64,000 nt of DNA from Roseinatronobacter sp. S2 (lineage in GTDB: Bacteria; Pseudomonadota; Alphaproteobacteria; Rhodobacterales; Rhodobacteraceae): NCBI RefSeq assembly GCF_029581395.1, contig NZ_CP121113.1, positions 738,501-802,500 of the forward strand. Direction: 5' to 3'. The position numbers and the translations under genes were made by a program. The notes beneath the pieces were generated by a model that did not search any database, was not told the origin of the DNA, and saw nothing but the letters and a program-made list of their open reading frames with translations. The stretch's first letter is position 1. Each line of letters begins with the position of its first letter. This document shows, piece after piece, positions 1 to 9,025 of this stretch.

Positions 1-809
1 ATATTCAGATAGGACGTGAAATAGCGCAATTCATCCAGCGCAAGTTTCACATTGTCATCTTCGGGGTGCCCCTCGATCTCGGCGAAAAACTGTGTCGCGG
101 TGAATGATCCGTTCACCATGTAGCTTTCCAGTTTGACCATGTTGACCCCATTCGTCGCAAACCCGCCCATCGCCTTATACAGCGCGGCAGGAATGTTGCG
201 CACCCGGAACAGGAATGCGGTCATCATGCCGTGGTCCCCGCGGCGGGTGAAATCGGCATCGCGCGCCATGATCAAAAAGCGCGTGGTGTTGTTGGGGTGG
301 TCCTCGATATGGCGGGCCAGCACATCCAGACCATAGATTTGCGCGGCCATTTCGCTGGCAAGGGCCGCATGGGTCGGGTCATTGCGTTCGGCAATTTCGC
401 GGGCGGCGCGGGCATTGTCGCTGCTGACGGTGCCCTGAATGCCATGCTCGCGCAGGAACAGCCCGCATTGCGGCAGAATTACCACATGCCCATGTGCTTC
501 GCGCACCTGTTCCAGTGCCGCCCCGCGCACGCCCAAAAGATTGACATGAACGCGCACGAATGCCTCGTCCACGATATGCAGGCCACTTTCGGGCAGCAGG
601 GAATGCACATCGGCGACGCGTCCGTAAATGGAATTTTCGACCGCGACCATGCCCAGATCTGCGCGCCCTTCGCGGATTGCGGCCATCGTGTCATGAAATG
701 TCGTGCACGGAAGCGGGTCATAGTCCGGCCGCGCATCTGCGCAAGCCTGATGTCCATAAGCCCCGAGTTCCCCCTGAAATGCGATCTTTCCTGCCATGTT
801 TGCGCCCAT
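1..809 (-). CDS. pheA: Prephenate dehydratase (3' end outside window)
   Basis: Catalyses decarboxylation and dehydration of prephenate to phenylpyruvate in phenylalanine synthesis. My translation of the minus strand from 809 gives an open frame to the window edge, with an N-terminal substrate-binding-like dehydratase domain (IAFQGELGAYGHQA near the start, VENSIYGRVADVH, the conserved TRF motif in NNTTRFLIM) followed by a C-terminal ACT regulatory domain (KLESYMVNGSF, FFAEIEGHPED) that normally binds phenylalanine. It is the monofunctional form with no chorismate mutase domain. Only about ten C-terminal residues should be missing. Two starts are possible, ATG at 809 or ATG at 797; the second (MAGKIAFQGE) fits family members better but neither has a well-spaced Shine-Dalgarno. 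It is divergent from the cytochrome c gene at 919. Confidence 0.93.
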   Translation of the reverse strand, partial: MGANMAGKIAFQGELGAYGHQACADARPDYDPLPCTTFHDTMAAIREGRADLGMVAVENSIYGRVADVHSLLPESGLHIVDEAFVRVHVNLLGVRGAALEQVREAHGHVVILPQCGLFLREHGIQGTVSSDNARAAREIAERNDPTHAALASEMAAQIYGLDVLARHIEDHPNNTTRFLIMARDADFTRRGDHGMMTAFLFRVRNIPAALYKAMGGFATNGVNMVKLESYMVNGSFTATQFFAEIEGHPEDDNVKLALDELRYFTSYLN

Positions 810-918
810 AGTCCTAAGATTCCGCCCAAAAGGGCATTTAGTCGCGGTAACTACCGCTTGAAACACCCAAGGGGAAGCGGATAGATAGGTCCAAACTTGC
901 TCAGAACAGGATTGCGAT

Positions 919-1425
919 ATGTTCGACACAATGGTCATCACCAAAGCCGTTGCCGCATTTTGCGGCGCTTTACTTGTTTTCCTTCTGGGTAACTGGGCCG
1001 CAATGGAACTTTATGTGCCGCGCAATGCAAACGCCCCGCAAGCCTATATCATCGACACTGGCGCGGATGACGAACCCGCCGAGGATGTTGTCGAGCTGAC
1101 GTTCGAGGAAGCTTTCGAGATGGCCGACGCCGCCGCAGGGTCGCGCCTGTGGTCGCAATGCCGCGCTTGCCACTCGTTGGAGGAGGGGCGCAACGGCGTT
1201 GGCCCCTATCTGTATGGCATTGTGAACCGCGAAATTGGCGATGTGGCAGGGTTCAACTATTCCGGCGCGCTGCCGCAGGCAGGCGATGTATGGACACCAG
1301 AAATCTTGTCGGCGTTCATCGAGAGCCCAAGCGGTGTTGCCCCCGGCACGTCCATGAACTTTCGCGGGATTTCCAGTGTCGAGGATCGCGCGAACCTGAT
1401 CGCCTATATTGAAAGCGAAAGCTGA
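919..1425 (+). CDS. Membrane-anchored class I cytochrome c (cytochrome c552/cy type)
   Basis: A 168-residue monohaem cytochrome c. Residues 8-27 form a hydrophobic N-terminal segment that would act as an uncleaved signal anchor. A short acidic linker (about 35-70) leads to the haem domain with CRACH at 81-85 and a probable axial Met146 (PGTSMNF). In Rhodobacterales such proteins carry electrons from the bc1 complex to terminal oxidases; here a cbb3 oxidase is encoded 12 kb downstream, so that role is plausible but inferred. The linker is shorter than in Rhodobacter cytochrome cy. It is divergent from pheA and is followed by its own terminator, so probably a single-gene transcript. Confidence 0.88.
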   Translation: MFDTMVITKAVAAFCGALLVFLLGNWAAMELYVPRNANAPQAYIIDTGADDEPAEDVVELTFEEAFEMADAAAGSRLWSQCRACHSLEEGRNGVGPYLYGIVNREIGDVAGFNYSGALPQAGDVWTPEILSAFIESPSGVAPGTSMNFRGISSVEDRANLIAYIESES

Positions 1426-1454
1426 TCGCTTTTGGTCAAGCCAGTGATTTCCAG

Positions 1455-1491
1455 CAGACCGCCTTGAATAAGGGCGGTCTGTTTGCTTTTC
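1455..1491 (+). terminator. Rho-independent terminator after the cytochrome c gene
   Basis: A perfect 9-bp stem, CAGACCGCC (1455-1463) with GGCGGTCTG (1473-1481), is followed by the T-rich run GTTTGCTTTTCTT. It lies 30 bp after the cytochrome c stop codon. Confidence 0.85.
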
Positions 1492-1626
1492 TTGAACTGA
1501 AATCAAATTACCTTGTGATAAGGCTGAAAGTTGCGTGCGCTTATCGACAGGGCCGCAGAAAAGCTGAATAATGCCAACAAGGCGCGGCCAAAACAACAAC
1601 AGGCCAGCACAGCACGGAGGGTTTCA

Positions 1627-3591
1627 ATGCATCAGGGACGCGATACAACATCGGCAGTGGTGATGGCCGGATTTTTTTCCATTCGTCATGTTGCGCAGAT
1701 GTCGGCAGCGGGGGTGTTGCTGGCGGCGATTTGGGCAAGTCCCGTGCGCCCGGACGCCGACGCGGCAGAACCGCAGATGATCGTTGCACATGGGTATTCA
1801 TTCTATGGCGACCTTAGCTACCCGCCGGATTTTGAACATTTCAATTATGTGAACCCGGATGCACCCAAGGGGGGTGAAATCTCGATCTCGTTTCAGGGGA
1901 CATTCGATTCGATGAACCCCTACACACGCGCTGGGCGTGCAGGCGTTCTGTCATCATCAATGTATGAAAGCCTGCTGGAAACGGCCGAACCGATGGGCGG
2001 CGGCGGTGTTCCCGCCGATGTGTATGGCGAAAGCTACGGTTTGCTGGCGCATACGGTCGAATACCCCGAAACCAAGGATTGGGTTATCTTTCACATGCGC
2101 CCCGAAGCGCGGTTTTCCGACGGCACGCCAGTGACCGCGCATGATGTGGTGTTTTCGCATGATCTGATATTGGAACAGGGGCTTCCTTCTTATTCTCAGG
2201 GTGTAAGAGCGCGCGTCATTGGTGCAGAGGCGCTGGATGACCATACCGTCAAATTCACCTTTGCCGAGGGCATCTCGCGACGGTCTTTGATTGATCAGGT
2301 GGGGGCCACATCGGTTTTTTCGCAAAAATGGTATGAAGAAACCGGCGCGCGGCTGGATGAATCGCGCATGATCACATCACCGGGGTCCGGTCCCTATGTG
2401 CTGGACAGCTACGAGGTGAATCGCCGCATCACTTATCGGCGCAACCCCGATTACTGGGGGCGCGATCTGCCGCAAAATCGCGGGCGGCATAATTTTGACG
2501 TGATCCGCGTTGAATATTTTGCCGATGGTGCCGCCGCGTTTGAAGGGTTCAAGACCGCCGAATACACATTCCGGTCTGAAAACAATTCACGCCAATGGGC
2601 CACGGGGTATGATTTCCCGGCGGTCACACGCGGGCATGTGGTTCGTGATGAATTGCCGGTTGGCACGCCGCCGACTGCGTTGGGTTTTGTGTTCAATCTG
2701 GGCCGAGAGTTCTTGCAGGACAAGCGCGTGCGCGAAGCAATTGCGCTGGCCTATAATTTCGAATGGACGAACCAGACACTGCAATTCGGGCTGTTTGAAC
2801 AACGCGCTTCCTTCACCCAAGGCACGCCCTTGCAAGCTGATGGCCCCCCCGAAGGGCTGGAATTGGAACTGCTGCAATCGCTTGGCGATCTGGTGCCTGA
2901 AGAATTGCTGACACAACCCGCGCGCATGCCGCATACATCCAGTATCGACCGGCTGGTGGACCGCACCAATATCCGCACGGCAACCCGCCTGCTGAATGAC
3001 GCCGGCTGGAGCATTGACGCCAGTGGTGTGCTGCGCAATGAAGCTGGCAACCGCATGAGCATTGAAATCCCCGTTTCCAGCGCGGGGTCGGCCACCATGG
3101 ATGCGCTTATCGAAACCTTTACCCAGAACCTGCAACAACTGGGCATAGACGCGCGTTTCCAGCGTATCGATGCCGCACAACATACCGACCGGCGGCGCAA
3201 CCGCGACTATGACATTATTTTCGAACAATACGGCGCGTTCATGGATACAGGCACAGGGCTGTACCAGCGCTACGGGTCGGAAGCTGCCGAATTCAGCCTG
3301 TTCAACCCCGCAGGTCTGGCCAGCCCGCTTGTGGATGCCGTGATTGATGCATCGCTGATGGCACCATCACCCGAAGAACGTGATGCCGCGCTGATGGCGC
3401 TGGACCGTGTGTTGCGGCATGAATTATTCATGATCCCCGCATATTATAACAACACGGCATGGGTGGCCCACTGGGATATTTTCGCCCGCCCGCATGAGGA
3501 GACACCGCCATTTTCCACCGGAGAGCTTGATTTCTGGTGGTTCAACGCCGACCGTGCCGCCGAACTGCGCGCGGCTGGCGCGTTGAGGTAA
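1627..3591 (+). CDS. yejA: Peptide ABC transporter, periplasmic substrate-binding protein (YejA type)
   Basis: A 654-residue solute-binding protein of the DppA/OppA family (SBP_bac_5). The ATG at 1627 is chosen because GGAGG at 1616-1620 sits six bases upstream; the frame is open further 5'. An N-terminal hydrophobic stretch (roughly residues 26-40, ending in ASPV) is a signal peptide. The mature start AHGYSFYGDLSYP and the segment DAPKGGEISISF are typical of the YejA subgroup, which is longer than ordinary oligopeptide binders. First gene of a four-gene operon (yejABEF) with two permeases and a double ATPase directly downstream. In E. coli the homologous system imports peptides and microcin C; the substrate here is unknown. 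Confidence 0.92.
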   Translation: MHQGRDTTSAVVMAGFFSIRHVAQMSAAGVLLAAIWASPVRPDADAAEPQMIVAHGYSFYGDLSYPPDFEHFNYVNPDAPKGGEISISFQGTFDSMNPYTRAGRAGVLSSSMYESLLETAEPMGGGGVPADVYGESYGLLAHTVEYPETKDWVIFHMRPEARFSDGTPVTAHDVVFSHDLILEQGLPSYSQGVRARVIGAEALDDHTVKFTFAEGISRRSLIDQVGATSVFSQKWYEETGARLDESRMITSPGSGPYVLDSYEVNRRITYRRNPDYWGRDLPQNRGRHNFDVIRVEYFADGAAAFEGFKTAEYTFRSENNSRQWATGYDFPAVTRGHVVRDELPVGTPPTALGFVFNLGREFLQDKRVREAIALAYNFEWTNQTLQFGLFEQRASFTQGTPLQADGPPEGLELELLQSLGDLVPEELLTQPARMPHTSSIDRLVDRTNIRTATRLLNDAGWSIDASGVLRNEAGNRMSIEIPVSSAGSATMDALIETFTQNLQQLGIDARFQRIDAAQHTDRRRNRDYDIIFEQYGAFMDTGTGLYQRYGSEAAEFSLFNPAGLASPLVDAVIDASLMAPSPEERDAALMALDRVLRHELFMIPAYYNNTAWVAHWDIFARPHEETPPFSTGELDFWWFNADRAAELRAAGALR

Positions 3592-3594
3592 CCC

Positions 3595-4683
3595 ATGGGC
3601 GCCTATATTGCGCGACGGCTGGCCCTGATCATCCCGACGCTGTTCGGGGTGATGGTCATCAATTTCTTTCTGGTGCAATTTGTGCCCGGCGGCCCGATTG
3701 AACAGGTGATTGCCCAGATGGAAGGGCAAGGCAATGTGTTCGGCGCATTCGACGGGGGCGCATCGGATGTGAATGTCGGCGCCATGGAGAATGAACGCTA
3801 TACCGGCGCGCGTGGCCTGCCCCCTGAATTCATTGCCCAGCTTGAACGCGAATTCGGTTTCGACAAACCGCCGCTGGAACGCTTCATCCATATGATGTGG
3901 AACTACATGCGGTTCGATTTCGGACAAAGCTATTTCCGCTCCATCTCGGTCGTGGATCTGGTGATCGAAAAACTGCCTGTGTCCATCAGCCTTGGGCTGT
4001 GGTCCACGTTGATTGCCTATCTGGTGTCTATCCCGTTGGGCATCAGCAAGGCCGTGCGCGACGGGTCGCGGTATGACAGCTTCACGTCGGGGCTGATCAT
4101 TGTGGCCTATGCGATACCCGGTTTCCTGTTCGCCATTCTGCTGCTGGTGCTGTTTGCGGGCGGGTCATACTGGCAGATATTTCCCGCGCGTGGCCTGACC
4201 TCGCCACAGGAAGTGTGGGACCAGTTAAGCCCGCTGGGCAAGGTGCTGGATTATTTCTGGCACATCACGCTGCCGGTGCTGGCCTCGACCATATCGGCCT
4301 TTGCCACGCTGACGCTGCTGACCAAGAACAGCTTTCTGGAAGAAATCCGCAAACAATATGTCGTAACTGCCCGCGCCAAGGGCCTGATGGAACGTCGCGT
4401 GCTGTATGGGCATGTGTTCCGCAATGCGATGTTGATCGTCATTGCGGGGTTTCCGGCGGTGTTTGTGGGCGTGTTCTTTGGCGGGTCGCTGATTATTGAA
4501 ACCATCTTCTCGCTGGATGGTCTGGGGCGGCTGGGCTTTGAGGCTGTGGTCGCGCGGGATTATCCGGTGATGTTCGGCACGCTGTTCGTATTCAGCCTGA
4601 TCGGGCTGGTTGTTGGGCTGATTTCAGACCTGATGTATGTCTGGATCGATCCGCGCATCGATTTCGAATCGCGGGAGACATAG
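3595..4683 (+). CDS. yejB: Peptide ABC transporter permease (YejB type)
   Basis: A 362-residue inner-membrane permease of the binding-protein-dependent family. An N-terminal membrane segment ([19 protein letters not shown]) is followed by a periplasmic stretch and a C-terminal permease domain with about five more helices. The cytoplasmic EAA-type loop that docks the ATPase is visible as [18 protein letters not shown]. It starts three bases after the yejA stop codon, so the genes are translationally linked. Its partners are yejE and yejF. Confidence 0.93.
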
Positions 4684-4686
4684 GCC

Positions 4687-5892
4687 ATGGATCAACGCAC
4701 GGACAGTCTGATCCATACCCCACCGGCGCCACAATATGACACGGTGGGCGAAGGGTTGCCCAAGCGCAAGCGCCGTTTCGGCATTACGCTGTCACCCCTG
4801 AACCAACGCCGCTGGAGCAATTTCAAGGCCAACCGCCGCGCGTTCTGGTCGCTGATTATCTTGCTTGTGCTTTATGGCCTGTCGCTGTTTGCCGAATTTA
4901 TTGCCAATGACCGGCCCATCATCATCAACTATCGGGGCGGCTATTACTTTCCCATCCATAATTTCTATCCTGAAACCGCCTTTGGCGGGGATTTCAGGAC
5001 AGAGGCCGTCTACCGCGACCGCGAGGTGCAATGCCTGATCCGGACCGGCGGGGCGGAACTGTGCCTTGACGACCCGCGCGAAGCGTTGGAGCAGGCAGAA
5101 ACCACCGGCATTGTCGATGGTCAGGAAATTGTAGCGGGCTGGATGGTGTGGCCGCTGATTCCCTATTCCTACAACACGGTCAATGACATCGGGCGCGCGG
5201 CCCCGTCCCCGCCCGAAAGCCGCCACTGGCTGGGCACCGATGGCACTGCGCGTGATGTGCTGGCGCGCATCATCTACGGGTTCCGCCTGTCCATTACCTT
5301 TGCGCTGGTGGTCACCGTGATGACATCGGTTATTGGTATTGCGGCGGGGGCGGTGCAGGGGTTTTTCGGGGGCCTTCTGGATTTGCTGTTCCAGCGCGTG
5401 ATCGAGTTGTGGACATCGGTGCCGTCGCTTTACATCATCATTATCGTGTCTTCGATGTTCATGATGAATTTCTGGTTATTGGTGTTTTTGATGACGCTGT
5501 TTGGCTGGACCGGCCTTGTGGGCGTGGTGCGCGCGGAATTCCTGCGCGCGCGCAATTTTGAATATGTCCGCGCTGCGCGTGCGTTGGGTGTGTCGAACAC
5601 AACAATCATGTTCCGCCATGTTTTGCCCAATGCGATGGTAGCCACACTGACATTCCTGCCTTTCATTGTGACTGGTGTTATCGGGTCGCTGGCCGCGCTG
5701 GATTTTCTGGGTTTTGGCCTGCCATCCTCTGCGCCCAGCCTTGGGGAAATGACGCTTCAGGCCAAGAATAACCTGCAAGCGCCATGGCTTGGGTTCAGTG
5801 CTTTTTTCACCTTTGCGATCATGCTGTCGCTGCTGGTGTTCATATTTGAAGGCGTGCGCGATGCCTTTGACCCGCGAAAGACCTTTTCATGA
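4687..5892 (+). CDS. yejE: Peptide ABC transporter permease (YejE type)
   Basis: A 401-residue second permease subunit. After a basic cytoplasmic leader, the first membrane helix (FWSLIILLVLYGLSLFAEFIA) is followed by a large periplasmic insertion of about 100 residues, as expected for YejE. The C-terminal permease domain has the EAA-type loop FEYVRAARALGVS. It starts three bases after yejB, and its stop overlaps the yejF start (ATGA at 5889-5892). Confidence 0.93.
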   Translation: MDQRTDSLIHTPPAPQYDTVGEGLPKRKRRFGITLSPLNQRRWSNFKANRRAFWSLIILLVLYGLSLFAEFIANDRPIIINYRGGYYFPIHNFYPETAFGGDFRTEAVYRDREVQCLIRTGGAELCLDDPREALEQAETTGIVDGQEIVAGWMVWPLIPYSYNTVNDIGRAAPSPPESRHWLGTDGTARDVLARIIYGFRLSITFALVVTVMTSVIGIAAGAVQGFFGGLLDLLFQRVIELWTSVPSLYIIIIVSSMFMMNFWLLVFLMTLFGWTGLVGVVRAEFLRARNFEYVRAARALGVSNTTIMFRHVLPNAMVATLTFLPFIVTGVIGSLAALDFLGFGLPSSAPSLGEMTLQAKNNLQAPWLGFSAFFTFAIMLSLLVFIFEGVRDAFDPRKTFS

Positions 5893-7493
5893 CGCGCAGT
5901 CTGGCTGTTGAAAACCTGTCCGTCACCTTTATGCAGGCTGGCCACCCTGTTCATGCCGTGCGTGGGGTGTCGTTCCATGTCGACAAGGGCGAAACCGTTG
6001 CGATTGTGGGCGAATCCGGTTCAGGAAAATCTGTCACCGCCTTGTCGACCGTGGGGCTGTTGCCGGATTCCGCAGATGTGACGGGATCTGTCACCTTCAA
6101 GGGGCGTGAACTGGTGGGCGCAGATGACAAAGTGCTGCGGCAGGTGCGCGGCAATGATATCAGCTTCATCTTTCAGGAACCGATGACATCGCTGAACCCG
6201 CTGCACACCATTGAAAAGCAGATCATGGAAAGCCTGTCGCTGCATCAGGGCCTGTCAGGGGCGGTGGCGCGCGCGCGTGTGCTGGAACTGCTGGACAAGG
6301 TTGGCATACGCGACGCCGAAAGCCGCATGTCGGCCTATCCGCACCAGCTATCTGGCGGGCAGCGCCAGCGGGTGATGATCGCGATGGCGCTGGCCAACGG
6401 GCCGGAATTGCTGGTGGCGGATGAACCGACCACCGCGCTGGATGTCACGATTCAGGCCCAGATCCTTGAGCTTTTGGTCGATCTGAAGCGCGCTGAAGGG
6501 ATGAGCCTGCTGTTCATCACCCATGATCTGAACATTGTGCGGCGCTTTGCCGATCGTGTTTGCGTCATGCAGGGGGGCGAAATTGTCGAGCAAGGCCCCA
6601 CCGCGCAGATTTTTGCGGACCCCCAGCACCCCTATACCCGCAAACTTCTGGCGGCGGAATCAACCGGCACGCCTGACGCTGTGCCGGAAAACGCGCCGGA
6701 AATTCTGCGGACCGATGGGTTGCGCATCTGGTTTCCCATCCAGCGCGGGTTTTTGCGGCGCACTGTGGGACATGTAAAGGCGGTCAATGACGCCAGCCTG
6801 ACGTTGCGCGCCGGCGAAACCTTGGGCGTTGTGGGCGAATCGGGGTCTGGCAAGACAACGCTGGCGCTGGCCATCCTGCGGCTGATTTCCAGCAAAGGAC
6901 CGATTGTCTTTAACGGGTCCGACATTCAGGGCCGCAAGTTCAAGGATTTGCGCGCGCTGCGGCGGGATTTGCAGATCGTGTTTCAGGACCCGTTCGGCAG
7001 CCTGTCGCCGCGCATGACAATCGAGCAGATCATTTCCGAGGGGTTGGGCGTGCATGGCGTGCCTTTGGGGCGGTCATCGCGTGAACTGGTTGCGGAAATC
7101 ATGGAAGAAGTGGGCCTGAACCCTGCCACGATGGAACGCTACCCGCATGAGTTTTCGGGCGGCCAGCGCCAGCGCATCGCAATCGCCCGCGCCATGATCC
7201 TGCGCCCGAAACTGGTGGTGCTGGACGAACCGACATCCGCGCTGGATATGACCGTGCAGGTCCAGATCGTCGAATTGCTGCGGGAATTGCAACGCAAGCA
7301 CGGCTTGGCCTATCTGTTCATCAGCCATGATCTGCGCGTGGTGCGTGCGTTGTCGCATAAGGTGATGGTGATGAAACAAGGCGACGTTGTGGAAGCGGGG
7401 CTTGCCGATCAGGTGTTCGACGCCCCAAATCACGAATATACCCGCCAGTTGCTTGCTGCCGCATTTGACATTACGGCGATTGGTGCTGCCTGA
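5889..7493 (+). CDS. yejF: Peptide ABC transporter, duplicated ATP-binding protein (YejF type)
   Basis: A 534-residue cytoplasmic ATPase made of two fused ABC domains that energise YejBE. Walker A motifs are GESGSGKS at residues 41-48 and GESGSGKT at about 316-323. Each half has its own signature (LSGGQRQR and FSGGQRQR) and Walker B ([12 protein letters not shown] and [12 protein letters not shown]). Oligopeptide-transporter C-terminal extensions follow each domain (QHPYTRKLL and NHEYTRQLL). The ATGA overlap with yejE implies coupled translation. All catalytic residues appear intact. Confidence 0.95.
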
Positions 7494-7513
7494 TACCGAC
7501 ACTGGGGGGGCTG

Positions 7514-8728
7514 ATGAAAATACTTTTCGTGCATCAGAACTTCCCCGGCCAGTTCAGGCATCTTGCCCCCGCCCTTGCGCAGCGCGGCCATCATGTTCTT
7601 GCACTGACCGCGGAACAAAATACGCGGCAAACAGCTTTGCGCACCTATCGCTACCCCATGCCCGACCCTGCGCCCGACCCGCGACAGTCGCGCATGGGCA
7701 CAACCTATACCGCCATGACGGACCGCGCGCACCGCGCCGCGCGCGCGGCGGTGCAGTTGCGCGACAATATCGGCTTCAGCCCGGATGTTGTGTTCGGGCA
7801 TTCGGGCTGGGGGGAAACGCTGTTCCTGCGTGAAGTCTGGCCTGATGCCCGCCTGCTGACCTATGCGGAATTCTACTATGCCACCAAAGGGCTTGATGTG
7901 GGGTTTGATCCCGAATTCAGCCGCGATGATATTGCGGGGCAATTTTCTGTCGTGGCACGGCAGGCTCATCTGGCGCTGTCCATGGTGCAGGCCGATGCGG
8001 CACTGTCGCCCACCGAATGGCAGGCTGACAGTTTTCCGCCTGCGTTTCGCGACAAGATAACCATCAATCATGACGGCATTGATACCGACTATCTGACGCC
8101 GGACCCGTTGGCGCGCTATCAGGTGCCCGGCGGGCCGCTGCTGCATTCCGGCGACGAGGTTCTGACCTTCGTTGCCCGCAATCTGGAACCCTATCGCGGG
8201 GCGCATATCTTTCTGCGTTGCTTGCCCGATGTGATGGCCGCGCGCCCCGGCGTGCATGTGGTGATTGTCGGGGGCGATGGGGTCAGTTACGGCGCTGCAC
8301 CCCGCCATGGCAGCTGGAAAGACCAGTTCTTGCGCGAAGTGCAGGGGCGGCTGGATATGTCGCGCGTCCATTTCACGGGGCGCGTGCCTTATGCCGATTT
8401 CATGTCGATCATGCGCATCAGCCGCGTGCATGCGTATCTGACGGTGCCTTTTGTGCTTTCATGGTCGCTGCTGGAAGCCATGAGCATGGGCGCCTGCGTC
8501 GTGGCATCGCGCACCGGCCCTGTGGAAGAGGTCATCACCGATGGCGAGAATGGCCGGTTGGTGGATTTCTTCGATACAGACCGTTGGTCGGAAATGCTGG
8601 TTGACGCGCTGGAAGCGCCCTATCGCTATGACCGGATGCGCGAAAATGCACGCCGCACGATTATCGAGAATTATGACCTGAAGCGGATTTGCCTGCCGCG
8701 CCTTGTCCGGTTTGTCGAAGGTGGATGA
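7514..8728 (+). CDS. Glycosyltransferase family 4 protein
   Basis: A 404-residue GT-B fold glycosyltransferase. The N-terminal half (KILFVHQNFPGQFRHLAPAL) matches the Glyco_trans_4_3 type domain; the C-terminal half is a glycosyl transferase group 1 domain with RNLEPYRGAH and the donor-site segment FVLSWSLLEAMSMGACVVAS. The usual EX7E pair keeps only its second Glu (in LLEAM), which I believe is normal for this subfamily. It starts 20 bp after yejF and may be co-transcribed with it, although a role in peptide transport is unlikely. Acceptor and donor sugars cannot be deduced. Confidence 0.85.
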   Translation: MKILFVHQNFPGQFRHLAPALAQRGHHVLALTAEQNTRQTALRTYRYPMPDPAPDPRQSRMGTTYTAMTDRAHRAARAAVQLRDNIGFSPDVVFGHSGWGETLFLREVWPDARLLTYAEFYYATKGLDVGFDPEFSRDDIAGQFSVVARQAHLALSMVQADAALSPTEWQADSFPPAFRDKITINHDGIDTDYLTPDPLARYQVPGGPLLHSGDEVLTFVARNLEPYRGAHIFLRCLPDVMAARPGVHVVIVGGDGVSYGAAPRHGSWKDQFLREVQGRLDMSRVHFTGRVPYADFMSIMRISRVHAYLTVPFVLSWSLLEAMSMGACVVASRTGPVEEVITDGENGRLVDFFDTDRWSEMLVDALEAPYRYDRMRENARRTIIENYDLKRICLPRLVRFVEGG

Positions 8729-8782
8729 CAATAAAGCCCGGGCAGGGGCTGTTCAGGGTTGAGTGTGGCATGATGCGGACAC

Positions 8783-8957
8783 CCCAAGGTGCGGAATCAA
8801 GGGCGCAGCCCGCCGCACCATCGGCGGGCCGTCCCGCGGCCTGCCGATTTGGCCAGCGACACGCCAAGCCTTTGATCTTCGGAGTATGCCGCCTGCATAA
8901 AGTGAACTTCACCAATGTCGGATCGGCAGACCCCGGCCCACCGCTGGAGCGGGCTTA
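8783..8957 (+). repeat. Dispersed intergenic palindromic repeat, copy 1
   Basis: This 175-bp segment is nearly colinear with 21275-21449; the outer thirds are almost identical, while the middle diverges. The core (8837-8957) also matches 61877-61996. Left and right arms are complementary: CTGCCGAT with ATCGGCAG, then CGGCGGGCC with GGCCCACCG (one mismatch). Inside is a smaller stem TTGGC/GCCAA. It fills most of the gap between the convergent glycosyltransferase and hemN genes. Peptides read through it in any frame are shared between copies only because of the repeat, so I do not treat it as coding. Confidence 0.85.
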
Positions 8958-9025
8958 GTCCCCGCGCGAATGTCCGCAAAAGGCCAAATTCGGCCAGCCT
9001 GGCCGTGCCCCGGACGTAACCCGCG

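Noticed and set aside
231..884. Plus-strand open frame over pheA
   Set aside because: The minus-strand frame gives a clear PheA with ACT domain; this frame gives His/Cys-rich nonsense.
8735..8750. AGCCC/GGGCT hairpin after the glycosyltransferase as a terminator
   Set aside because: The stem has only five pairs and there is no T tract; repeat copy 1 downstream is a better candidate for the gene end.
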